Positions 46,549-59,000 of a stretch of DNA of 64,000 bases are shown piece after piece. Source of the DNA: Adineta vaga (lineage: Eukaryota > Rotifera); assembly GCA_021613535.1 (NCBI GenBank), contig CP075497.1:2666001-2730000 (forward strand), read 5' to 3'. A program made the position numbers and the translations under genes. The stretch's first letter is position 1; every line of letters starts with the position of its first letter. The notes beneath the pieces were generated by a model. It ran no database searches. It was not told the DNA's origin and was given only the letters and a program-made list of their open reading frames with translations.

Positions 46549-47252
46549 ATACCATTTGATATTCTCCGTTACAAAAATAACAGCAATGAAGTATTCATTA
46601 ATTATTTGTATTCATTATTTTCTCTTATCGAATAAACACAAATATTTCTACAATTAATTGATGAATTCACAGATGTAACAAAATAATCAAAAATAGGATT
46701 GATGCTCAAACTGAAGAATTTCAAAGCCTGCACATACTTCATCCATCATTATGAAGATAATCCATATTTTTTAGATTCTCTCACGAATCAATTTCTCGTA
46801 ACATTCATCTTCGTAATGGCAATGATAGATAACGAATCTATTAATACTATTAGAAAAAAAGCCAATCAAGATATTCGTGATGAATCTAATAGAATTAATT
46901 TTTTTTATTATTATTTCTTTACATAAAAACGGAATAATGAAAATAAGGCCTTCGATTGAAAAATTTCGTAAAGCCAGTCACACATGCACACTGTGCTAAT
47001 TGTTGTTCTACGATGATGTATGTTCTAAAATGAAAAATAATACATTGATTTTCTGCATATAGATAAAAGATAGCTGAGAATCATTGAAAAAGTATCGAAA
47101 ATGATTCGATACATGTGTATGATCGACAAAAGAAAAAAGAAAACAAATTGATAATCATGGCGAAATAGTAATACAATAACATCACATACATTTGAAACAT
47201 ATGCAGAAGAAAAAAACATAAGATTATATACGAGCTAATCATTTATTTACTC
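46549..47252. other. Convergent intergenic gap
   Basis: 704 bp between the orphan gene and the ODAD4-PLAT gene end. The open frame 46699-46926 (MMLKLKNFKACTYFIHHYED) and its antisense neighbours lack family resemblance; not called. Confidence 0.45.
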
Positions 47253-50200
47253 TTAATTTTTGTTCAGTTGTTCATCACCTGTTATCACTTTATCTTGCTC
47301 TACATTCTCCTCTTTTTCGTGAACTGAATTATTATCATCATCATCATCTGTAAAATATTTCAAGAATAATAATGAATTATCAAAAGAAAAACTATTTCTC
47401 ATCAAACGGCGAAAAAGAATTGACAAAACTAATTCTTACATTTTAATTGTCCAGGTTTCTTATCTGGTTCAAGATCAAGAGATATTCTCTTGTCACCTTC
47501 ACCTGCATCCAACCAACGATCAACAGGGAATCTACATAAGACAATCGAATTTATTTCTATTGATTTCATAAATGAATGACTAACTTGTAAGTTTCGTTGC
47601 GTGAAACATGACGAATTTCAATTGAATCTACATACCAACCAGCACCAATTCCACTACCATCATGTTCAAGTCGAATACTCGTAATCTGAAAGTCATAGAA
47701 CGAATAAATTAGTATCTATTTTTAAGTTAATATGTTTTTACCTTTCCAACATCAGATGCGTTAATTTTAAACTGATCTGTAGCGCCGGATTCAAAGAGAT
47801 TTCGACTTTTATCCACTGGTTCTTTCAATTGATTTCGTTCAACTTTGTTTTGTTCACCAGTTATACCCAAGTATACATTTGCATCTATTTTACGGAAAAA
47901 TAATCAAACATTGTTGGCAATAAAATCGTTCATGAATTAAAATTACCAGTTCCTGCTCCACGTTTCTTTGCTGTTTTCACCGTAACTTCATATTCTACTG
48001 TGTTGTCCGTTTTCTTATTATCTAAATGATGTGATAAACGATATAAACGAATTCGTTTGATAAAAGAAGATAGAGCACAACGACGATGACTTTTACAAGG
48101 AAATCAAAGTAGATACGAGCAAAAGAAAACAACTACGAGAACAGCACGAAATATAAGTGTTTTAACTAACCCTCATTATCGAAAAAGTTATCATGTTGAA
48201 CTTTTTCTTCATCGGTATTTTCTCCTTTTGATACATACATATATATATATATTTTATGTGTTAGAAACAATATTTAAAGACAAAAAAGTGTCTAATTACC
48301 GGATGCCATTTTAGCTGCAGGTTTCTTATTGGGTTCTAGTTCAAGACTAATGCGTTTATCACCTTCGTTTACATCAAGCCATCGCTCAACAGGAAATCTA
48401 AAACAATCAAATAATAAAATCCCACCCATTGAATTCTTATTCATACTTGATAGTATTGTTGTTATAGTTTACTTCGACATAATCACAATACCATCCAGAA
48501 CCCATACCAGTACCATCATGTTCAATAATAATAGTTTTTAACTGAAAACAAAAGTATAAATTTCATTTATAAACAATCAAATGAGACAGTCATTTACTTG
48601 GCCGACATCGATGTGATCGAAAATAAATTCGTCTCTAGCATTGTTTTCAAATGGATCCGATCCAGCTTCAGCTTTTGCCAAGTGTAGTCGAACAATCTTA
48701 TTCTTATCACCATTGAGAGTAAGATAAACATTTGCATCCGTACCTGATCCTATCTTCGAACCTGTTTTCGTAACAACTGTATATTTAGTTTCTAAAATAG
48801 AATAAGATTTATATTAAAAAACAAATTGATTGAATTTAATAAATATATCTACTTTTATTGGCATCAGATGATGGTTGATTAGCTGTAGTCGTTGCTTGTG
48901 TAGGTTCTTGGAAAAAGAAAGATAATTTTTAGTTTTACAATGAAATAATTTATTGATAATATTCGTACCGTTTTTAGATGCGTTTGAAACTTCTTTCGTT
49001 GGTTTCTGAGTTGTCGATGCATTCGTTGTTGAACTTTCTAAAACACACAATCAATAAATATTATGTGAACACTTTCGTAGTAAGTTTAAATAGATTTTGT
49101 TACCATTCGATTGTGTTGGTTTGCTATCTGGGTCGAGATCGAGTGAAATTCTCTTGTCACCTTCGCCGGAATCTAACCAACGATCAATGGAGAATCTAAA
49201 AAAAGAGCAAATCTTCAAATCAATTTACTTCGATTTCGATGAAATACTTACGTATAGGTTTCGTTACGTGAAATATGACGAATTTCAATTGAATCGGCGT
49301 ACCATCCTGAACCAATTCCAGTTCCATCATGTTCAATACGAATAGTTTTGATCTATAAAGTATGCAATCTTTCTTTCTGACTAATTTTTTCTCTGATTCT
49401 TTTACTTTGCCAACATCAGGCGCATGGATTTTAAAACGATTTGTTGCACCTGATTCAAAAAGATTTCGACTACGTTCGATCGATTCTTTCAGTTGATGTC
49501 GTTCCGTTTTGGTCTTATCACCAAACATACCCAAGTATACATTGGCATCTATTTAATTATAAAATTCCAACTTCTTCTGATAAAGTAAAATCTAAATCTA
49601 AATTACCAGTGCCAGCTCCTTTCTTCTTCGCTGTTTTTACTGTCACTTCATAGTCGACAGCATTTGCTGCATTTGAATCATCTAAATATGAATTTTACAA
49701 CGATTATACAAGAAGAACAGCTCAGCGAATAGCATGCACATGCATTGTATCGATCAATAAGCGAAAGCATACGATAAAAAGAAAACTACGATTACATCAT
49801 GGAGCATATCTATTCAACTAACCCTCATCATCAAAAAAGTCATCATATTCATTTTTGTCTTCTGCAGAAGATGATTCCTTTTCATTTTCGTCATTCGATG
49901 AAGTAGAAGTACGTTTTCCTTTTTAGTTAGTATAAATTGTTTTAGATCAATTGCAATATTTAAATCTGTAATTACCTGTTGAAATATTAGCTACAGGTTT
50001 CTTGTTTGGTTCAAGTTCTAAACTAATACGTTTGTCACCTTCATCTGTATCGAGCCAACGTCCAACAGGAAATCTAAAGTAACAGAATAACAAACTATTG
50101 ATATGAATTCATCATCCATACTTGACAGTATTGCCATTGTATTTCACTTCGACAGAATCACAGAACCAACCAGAAGCCATTCCTGTATTATCATGTTCAA

Positions 50201-53200
50201 GAACGATAGATTTCAACTAGAATTAGCAATAGGGTTAGTATGAAAATGTAAAAGGTCAAGAAACTTACTTGGCCGACATCGACATCTTCGAATTTAAAGT
50301 CATCTTTTGAACCTTTTTCAAATGGATTTCGACCAGATTCTGATTTTTGTAATTGTTGTCGAACAATTCGTTGTTTGTCTCCATTAAGAGTAATAAATAC
50401 ATTAGCATCAGTACCCGATCCCAAGGCTGAGCCAGTTTTGACATTAATTAAATACTGAGTTGCTAGATAATGAAAAAAAATTAAAACTTTCTATTTTCGA
50501 TCAAGATCGAATAAAATGCATTACGTTTGTTCGATGCCGATTGTTCTTCAGCTTTCGTTGTTTTTTTGTTTGCGTCAGTCGTACTTCCGACTTCAGATCC
50601 TTTTGGATCTTTCGTTGTTTTTTGATATGCTAGAGTATCTGGTGATTTACTATCTGAAAAAGAAATCAAATTTCATTTTCATTGTCTATTTTCTAATTGT
50701 TAGTGTCTGTTAACCTTTCAATTGTCCAGGTTTCTTATCTGGTTCAAGATCAAGAGATATTCTCTTGTCACCTTCACCTGCATCCAACCAACGATCAACA
50801 GGGAATCTACATAAGACAATCGAATTTATTTCTATTGATTTCATAAATGAATGACTAACTTGTAAGTTTCGTTGCGTGAAACATGATGAATTTCGATTGA
50901 ATCTGCATACCAACCAGCACCTAATCCCGTTGCATCATGTTCAATTCGAATTGTTTTAATCTAAAATAAATATGAAAACATGTCGAAATCGATTGATAAC
51001 TTCATTGTCTTACTTTTCCAACATCAGGTGCATGGATTTTAAAACGATCTGTTGCACCTGATTCAAATCGATTAAGTGTACGATCCATTGTTTCTTTCAA
51101 TTCATGACGTTCTGTCTTGGTCTTGTCACCGAACATACTCAAGAATACATTCGCATCTATGTTATTGAGAATTTATAAAAAATATTTTCTTCCTAAATGA
51201 TCATTGGATGAACTTACCAGTTCCTGCTCCTCGTTTATCGGCAGTCTTTACAGTTACTTCATAATCGACAGCATTTGGTGCATTTGAATCATCTAAATAT
51301 TTCACAACGAATGTAATTACTAAATAGTTTATTCATTTAATTGAAAGCACATCAAAGGTTTCACATTGACAAGCAAAAGCATGCTATAAAGCAAAAGCGA
51401 CATTAGCGATCCGAAGGGTGACTAGCTAACGAACCATCATCATCATCGAAAAAGTCATCATATTCGACTTTTTCCGGAGACGATGGTCTCGCTTTATTTT
51501 CATCATTCGATGAATTAGAAGTATCTTGTTTTTCTTGATTACTTTCTATTTCTGATGTATGTGAAAAAGAATCATTCATTATAAAAGAAATTTTCAATAA
51601 TTCAATTCAATATTTACCTGTTGAGGTTTTTGATGTTGGTTTCTTATTTGGTTCCAATTCGAGACTAATGCGTTTGTCACCTTCATCTGTATCGAGCCAA
51701 CGTCCAACAGGAAATCTAAAGTAACAGAATAACAAACTATTGATATGAATTCATCATCCATACTTGACAGTATTGCCATTGTATTTCACTTCTACAGCAT
51801 CTAAATACCATCCAGATGCCGTACCAGAATTATCATGTTCAATAACAATAGTTTTTAACTAAAAAATAAATGATGATATTTTGCTAACAAAACTTTAGTA
51901 AAACTCACTTGACCAACATCGACATCCTCGAATTTAAAGTCATCTTTTGAACCTTTTTCAAATGGATTTCGACCAGATTCTGATTTTTGTAATTGTTGTC
52001 GAGCAATTCGTTGTTTATTACCATTCAGAGTAATAAATACATTAGCATCAGTGCCTGATCCAAAGGCTGAACCAGTTTTAGTAGTGACTGTATATTGAAC
52101 TTTCTTCGAACTTTGAGATGCTGGCCGTGGTGCTGAAAGTTGTCTTTGAGTGGTTTTCGATTTGCCTTCTAAAATAACACACAGAATAAATCAAACATAT
52201 TTATTTGTTATTTCAACTTACTCTTCTTATCCTTTCGTGTATCAAATGGAAATTCCACGATTGCTGAAAGAAATTTATTCCAATAAATCTTCATCTTATT
52301 ATTCAATTTGTTCACTTACATCCTTCAGGATACAAGTCAATAACACTTGTCATAGAATCAATCGATTCAGCCAAAAGAAATCTATTACATAAGTCAAATA
52401 AAATTTCATACAAAGAAAAATGTTTCTCCATACTTTTGTTTGGTTTTTCGTTTACTATCGGTAATTTCAATTGAATCCAATGGCCATGATTCAATTTTAC
52501 TGCATGTCAATGCCAATTTTGTTAACTAATTAAAAAACTCAAAAAATCATTTCAAATTGTTTCAAAATTTAATTCATACTTTTCCAGCATCAAATGCTTT
52601 CTTTTTCAATGTTGTTGACAATCCATCATATTTCTTTGGATCATTTTCATTACCACGTAAATCAATTAAACCTGAACTTCCATTATCACCAAAGACTGTT
52701 AATTTAACAGAACTTTGATCATCATCTCCATATTCAATCGATTCATCACTAGTCACCTTAATATCATAAGTTGTTTCTAGAAAAAAAAGAGCAAAAATAT
52801 TTTCTAAAGAAAACGAACAAAAGTTTGATTCACAAAAATACCTGCACGATCCGGTGGAGCTATGAGATGGAAAGGCAAAAGAAGAAAAAAATGATATCTA
52901 TGAAGAAGCTTATTAGCTTAACTTACAATCAGCTGCTCCTTTAGCGATTTGATCTCGAACATCTTTCAATGCACGTTCGATCGCTCGTTCAGCAGCCATA
53001 TCATCTAAATAATCAAATGAATATTTTAACTTTTGCATCGAAAATTTTCAGAAAACAACGAGAAAAACATTCGTCATGCAATAGAATGAAGACATTCAAC
53101 AAATATCATGCATTTCTTTTCAAGATATAAACTATCTCACTTGGTGAATCTTTTATTTCTAAATAGTTTTTAATCGCATTAAAACAATCTTTCTTGGAAA

Positions 53201-55223
53201 TAAGAATCAATTACTTACGTTGATCTCGTGCAAGTGCAAGAGCTTCTTCAAATGTTTGTTCAGCTTCACGATATTGTCGTAGTTTTGCTTGACTATGTGC
53301 AACAAGAACTTTAGCATTTAATTGCCAAACTGGATCATTCACAGCAACAGCTTCAACATAGGATCGTTCGCCATAGCGTTTTGCACGTTCATAATCACCT
53401 AAAAACAAAAAAGAATGTATCATACAGAAATGATTTTAAACAAACCAAGTCCAAAATGACATTGACCAATTTCATGAAATAACCAAGCTTTTTCTAACGA
53501 TGAGTTTGCCAATGGAATCTTTCGTTCCCAAACTTGAATGGCTTGAGCAAATTGTCCACTACGAGCATAGACACGTCCTAAATTATCCAATGCACGTGAT
53601 GATCGATCATTATCGTTCTTTGATGTTGCATATGTTAAATCTCGGAAATGATAATCTAATGCTTTATTGTAATCGCCTAATTCTAAGTATGCATTGCCTA
53701 AACGTGAATGAATATCGGCAATGACAGGTTGTTTTTCAGAAAATTTGCGTTCATCTAATCGTTCACAGAATTCAAGTAAACGATGGGCACGACGGCGAGC
53801 ATCAACAAATTGATCTGTATTTTGTACTAAAATAAGAAAAGATTTGTTTAGGAATATTGAATGAAAAGGACAAATTTTCTTTACATTCATCAATAGCTTC
53901 AAGTTCACGTTGAACATATGCGTAATTTTCATCATCATTGTCGGCTTTTTTCAAAGATTTGCGAGCATAGAGTGGTTCTTGTTGACGCCAGAAATGTGTT
54001 CGACCATCCAAATAATCAATACCATCAGATGCTAATTGATAGATTGCATCACCTGATTTCGTATTCGCTTTTGTTACCGCTATAAAAATCAATTGTATTT
54101 GATTTAGTACGATCATTAAAACTGACTTACTTGTATTATTAATAATTTTATCGAGAAAAACTCGATCTTCATACAGATCACCTAAAAGTTGTTTTGTTGT
54201 TTTTGGATTAGCAGGTGGTGGATGTGGTTTTCGTTGAACGGTTGTATCTTTTCTTTGTGATGCACGTACATAACCAATTGGCTGTTTCTTTTTCTATTAT
54301 GATTTAATAAAGAATAGAAAAAGAAAACAAATAAGTATTTAGTCTTTTATCAAATAAAAACAATCAAATTTAAGCATTATCTGTTTCTTAGCAGATTAAT
54401 CACACGATAAGTTGAAAAAAAAGAGAGAGTTAGTTAAATTTAAACTAGAAGAAAAAATATCACCTTTTTCGCATCTTCCTGTGAAATATCATGCAAATGT
54501 GCAACGATATAAATTCTTATTAAAATAGTTTACCTCGTCATTTTTGTAAAAGATCGAAAGATCGCCACTAGCTTCAAGTTTTACACGGTTTGGATCTAAT
54601 TCAGAAGAGAAATCAGAGAATCAGTTTAGTCAATCGATAAGAATTACCTCCAACTGAATTATCAATTGCTTCTTGAGCTTTGTTAATACCCAATTGAAAT
54701 TCACGTAGATCTGATCGAAGTTTTTTACCACGATGATAAAACATTAAAGCTAATTCGAATTCACCCATTGCATAGAGAGCTTCAGCTTTTTGATATAATC
54801 CCTTAAAGAAAACATTGCCGTATAGATTCATTGTAAAGAAAACACATGACATGAAACATACTCTGGTAAATTCTTTATTGCTTTTCAACGATTCTTCAGC
54901 ATCTTGTAATGCTAAATTATTTTTACCTATCTTTAAATAACATGCTGATCGAGCCACTAAACCATTCAAACGATCATTAATATCTTTTGCTGTTGATTTA
55001 TCATCATCTTGTGGTAAAAGATCAAGTGCCTATATGATTTTTCCTGATAGATAAAAGTCTTTCTTTCTTCAATGAATCGATTTACCTCGGTGTAGGATTG
55101 AATAGCTTTGATATAAAGTTTATCTCGAGAAAACTTTTCACCTTCGCCCATTAATGCTTGAAAACTTTTCAAAGGACCTTTTGTTTCCGAGGAAACACTG
55201 ATTTCGTCGTCTTTTTTAACCAT
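47253..55223 (-). CDS. ODAD4/TTC25 TPR protein fused to seven PLAT domains
   Basis: TTC25/ODAD4 is a TPR subunit of the docking complex that anchors outer dynein arms to ciliary doublets. The start at 55223 (MVKKDDEISVSSE) leads into TTC25 blocks: KAEALYAMGEFELALMFYHR, LGINKAQEAIDNSVGG, KQLLGDLYEDRVFLDKII, DGIDYLDGRTHFWRQQEPLY, SRALDNLGRVYARSGQFAQA, KAWLFHEIGQCHFGLG, WQLNAKVLVAHSQAKLRQYR. After AAERAIERALKDVRDQIAKG the frame continues through an 18-nt micro-exon (complement of about 52843-52860) into PLAT domains: one divergent (52790-52320), then six in three A/B pairs (52140 down to 47440). Repeated motifs are GSGTDANVFITLNGDK or GAGTDANVYLGM, HDGTGxGxGWYxDSIE, FPVxRWLDxxEGDKRISLxL. Asp/Ser-rich acidic linkers (DDFFDDDDG) separate pairs; the C-terminal tail is acidic. 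Roughly 1600 aa. Cytosolic/ciliary by inference. Confidence 0.85.
47440..52140 (-). repeat. Three tandem A/B PLAT pairs, unit about 1.64 kb
   Basis: A-type PLATs (52140-51620, 50465-49990, 48790-48300) alternate with B-type PLATs (51294-50720, 49680-49110, 48020-47440). Each copy keeps the same intron positions. Two perfectly identical DNA blocks include an intron: 47445-47611 equals 50720-50886 (167 bp), and 50029-50150 equals 51671-51792 (122 bp). Confidence 0.88.
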
Positions 55224-56074
55224 CGTTCGTATTGATGTGTGAAAAAATAAAACTAATGTCCGTTTTGTTTCAAAGCAACATACTTTTGTTAAGAAAAACA
55301 ACCATTTTCGATTGTAGATCTCTACTAGACAACAACACCTTCAATTTTACACTTTCGATAGAGTTCGCTACATATCAATAACAAAATTTTACTGAACATT
55401 TGATTATCAACTTTATAAACTATTTTCTATCGTATTTAATCATGTGTCGTATGTAACCGATGCTTGTCAATAGTCGTTTTTTTTTCTTATTTTCTAAGAT
55501 ATTCATATGTACAGATCGAAAAATGTCTGTCAATTTTGTTTGCATGAAGAATGTTATTTTAAAGGTGTGCAAATGTTAATCTTTGTTGTTCTTCATAAAT
55601 CAATACCTGACTTTTTTTCGAACAGAATAAAACATCATTCCTTTTGCCATTGAAATGAAATGGCAAGAATGATACTCACATATTGCTTTTTATTCATGAT
55701 TAGATTAAAATAATTGACCTATATTTCAATAGATATCGCACATCGTCAAATTTCAATCTTTTCAACATGATTCGTTCAAATAAAACTCAAGATTGGTTGA
55801 AAGAACAGTAAAGAAAAAGGGCATAAGAACGAAAAATGAATGAGAGAAAAACGAAAAAGAAAGCTTATATTACTCTTTACTAGTTCTTCCACGCGTTTGC
55901 GCGTGATGAATGCCATGATCATCATAATTGTTATAAAACACGCTCGTGTCAACATTCGTTTACCATTTCAATCTGGCGTCTTCCCAAATTTCTGATGATC
56001 TCTACTATCCTAATCGACAATTTCTCAAACAATATATTAGTTTAGCTACACATAATTGTAATGAAACTGCTATC
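55224..56074. other. Divergent region between ODAD4-PLAT and PHLPP
   Basis: 851 bp. A TATAAAA at 55932-55938 could serve the rightward PHLPP gene. In the PHLPP frame, 55946-56074 is open but begins after a TAA and lacks an ATG until 56075, so it is probably 5' UTR. Confidence 0.5.
55932..55938 (+). promoter_or_regulatory. Possible TATA box of PHLPP
   Basis: TATAAAA 137 bp upstream of the chosen ATG. Confidence 0.3.
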
Positions 56075-59000
56075 ATGACACCACCTGCAGGTGAGAATGC
56101 ATTTGCAACATTAACATCAACATTATCAACAATCAATCCATTGAATCAAACAAATATAAATAATATTGACGAATGGCTTTTACTTGATTCTAATAATGGT
56201 TTTATTCGTTTATATGATCCAAATGATGCTTCATCATCCTATCCACGTTCAAAACTTGTTCCATGTACAATGTGGACAACAATTGAACAAATTTGTTTAA
56301 GATTAAATAATGATTTAGATCCTCGAACATGGTATGTGCAATATCATGGTGATCGAATTCAACATTTACGTCCCGATGAAAAACCTTTATTTATTCAACA
56401 TAATTATCTTCTATCCATTGGATTTTCCAGTATTCAACGTTTACAACAAGAAGGCGATAAACATGATCTTGGTTATCTCATACGATTTCTTTCAGATCGA
56501 TTAATGCTCGATCCAAAAATTCAACCACGAAGTTTATCAACATTAGCTTGGATTCGAAAAGGCAAATTAATACGAAAATGGACGAAACGTAAATGTGTTA
56601 TATCCACAAGTCGATTGACCGTTTATCCTGGTTTGATAAAAAGAAACAACAACATTGTTCATTAATTATTTTCTATTTTCTAGATGCAAATACAAATCCT
56701 TATGTGATAGAATTACAACGTGCAAGTGTTGAAGAAGTTCGTTCTAAAGATAAACCATTCTGTTTGAAATTATCAATTGATGATGGTAAAAGTGACGTTT
56801 TATACATGGCTTTGAATAATGATGAAGAATACAGTCGATGGCTGAAACGTTTACGAAAAGTAATTTTAACCTTCGAAAATAAATTTGATCATTTGATTTG
56901 ATTTTTGCTTTAGACAACAAATAAATTACCTGACATAGCTGATTATTCTTCAAGTCATTTAGAATTAATTCCTAAAAGTTTATTTGTCAATAGTAAATTA
57001 GTTGTACTTAATTTACGTCATAATAATTTACTAATGCGACCATCTGATGAAGTGGTTTTTACAGTTGGTATGTCGTTTTTATTCTCTTCTTTGATCTAAT
57101 CCCTGTTTTTCTATGATATCGAAAAAAGGAAAAAGTCATTTCAAAGGTTTCAATACTTAATTTGAAATCATCAATGTACTTTTCGAAACCTCTCTATCCG
57201 ATTCAAAAAGCTGATAACCATATTGCATTTGTAAATATATCAATCGTATCTTTTTTTGCAGGTTGGTTAGATGATTTAACACGTTTTCAATATTTAACCA
57301 GTTTAAATCTTGCTGATAATGATTTAAAAACATTTCCTATTGTCATTTGTCATCTTCCACGTTTAATCGATTTAAATCTTGGTAATAATGGAATCGATTG
57401 TATTCCAAGTGATATTGAAAAACTACAAAGGTACAAAAAAGAAACAACAACTTTGTTTCGATCTTTTTCTTCAAATTCAATTTTGAATTTTGTTTAGTAT
57501 GGAAATTCTAAATCTTCAAAGTAATCGTTTATCGATTTTACCAACTGAAATTGAAAATTTAAAACGTTTGCGTGATTTTTATTTGGATTTTAATCTCTTC
57601 AAAGATATTCCAATCTCGTTAGCACGTTTAACAAATGTTCGTTATTCTGATATAACGAATTTATGTTTAGCTGGAAATCATATTCGAAAATTATCCATCG
57701 ATTCAGCTCAATAGTAAGTAAACATTTTGAAGGATATGAAATTTTTTAATTAAGAATTTTTAGTCTTGAACATTGTCGTCAATTAGATTTACGAATGAAT
57801 CAATTAAAGTTCGATGAAAATGATTTAATTTTATTAAAACGTTTAACTCATATAACACATTTGGATATTTCACATAATTATCGTCTGAATGAACTGGATT
57901 TACGTTCATTAGCAACACTGGAAAATCTTAATTGTTCTTATAATAATACATTTCGTTTAATTTTAAATGGACATTCATTAATACACTTAAATGCTTCACA
58001 TAATAGTAAAATCATTTCTTTTCATTTTATTTATTGAAAAGATTCTTTTTTCTCGATTTAGAATTGAAACATATTGATGTTCTTACTTCTCCAATGAATT
58101 TAATTGAACTTGATATAAGCTCGTAAGTGTTCGATTGATTATTCAATTCATTCCGTTTCATTTAATATTCGTAGAAATGAATTTCAAATACTTCCGGATT
58201 GGTTCAATGAAGAAAATTCCTCATTAAAACGATTCATTGCCGATCATAATCTTCTGAATGTTCTACCAGTCAAGTAAATTTCACTTTTTTTCCTTCATTT
58301 TTCAAAAATTCATACGTGATTTTTCCAGATTTTTTCTTTCAAATAAACGTCTTCAATACATTCGATTGAATCACAATCGTTTATTACATCTTCCTGAACG
58401 TATAGCAAATTGTAATGTTGAAACTTTGTTACTTCATTCAAATCGTCTTGAACATCTTCCAGTAAATCTCTTGAAAAATCTTCATCGATTGAAAATATTA
58501 AATTTAACACAAAATCAATTGATTTCTTTACCCTTACCAAATGATCGAACTGATTTAAATCGTTTACAAGAACTTTATTTATCCTGTAATGAATTAGATG
58601 ATGATGTTTTTGCATTAATTTCACGATATGAAAGATTGAAAGTCTTGCATTTAGCTTATAATCGTATTGAACAAATTGATGATGTGTAAGATGATTTATT
58701 TCATTCAAAAGATTTCCTTTGAACCTTTTTTTCTTTAGTGCATTGAGAAAATTAGTTTCGTTAACAGAATTAAATTTATCAGGAAATAATATCGAATTAT
58801 TACCACAAACAGCATTGATATCAATGGAAAATTTACAAGTCTTATGTCTACATTCTAATCAATTACGTGCAATACCAGATTTACGTCGATTCACTTCACT
58901 TAAAGTATAAATTCGAAAAGAAATTCGCATCATTGATTTGTTTTATTTTAGATATTGGATTTGAGTTTTAATGAAATTGATTCAGCATCCATTGATAATC

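Noticed and set aside
46699-46926. 75-aa plus-strand frame
   Set aside because: No homology, ends in a Phe/Tyr run, in a convergent gap.
55946-56074. In-frame N-terminal extension of PHLPP
   Set aside because: Begins with GTG after a TAA; no ATG before 56075, so more likely 5' UTR unless an unseen upstream exon exists.
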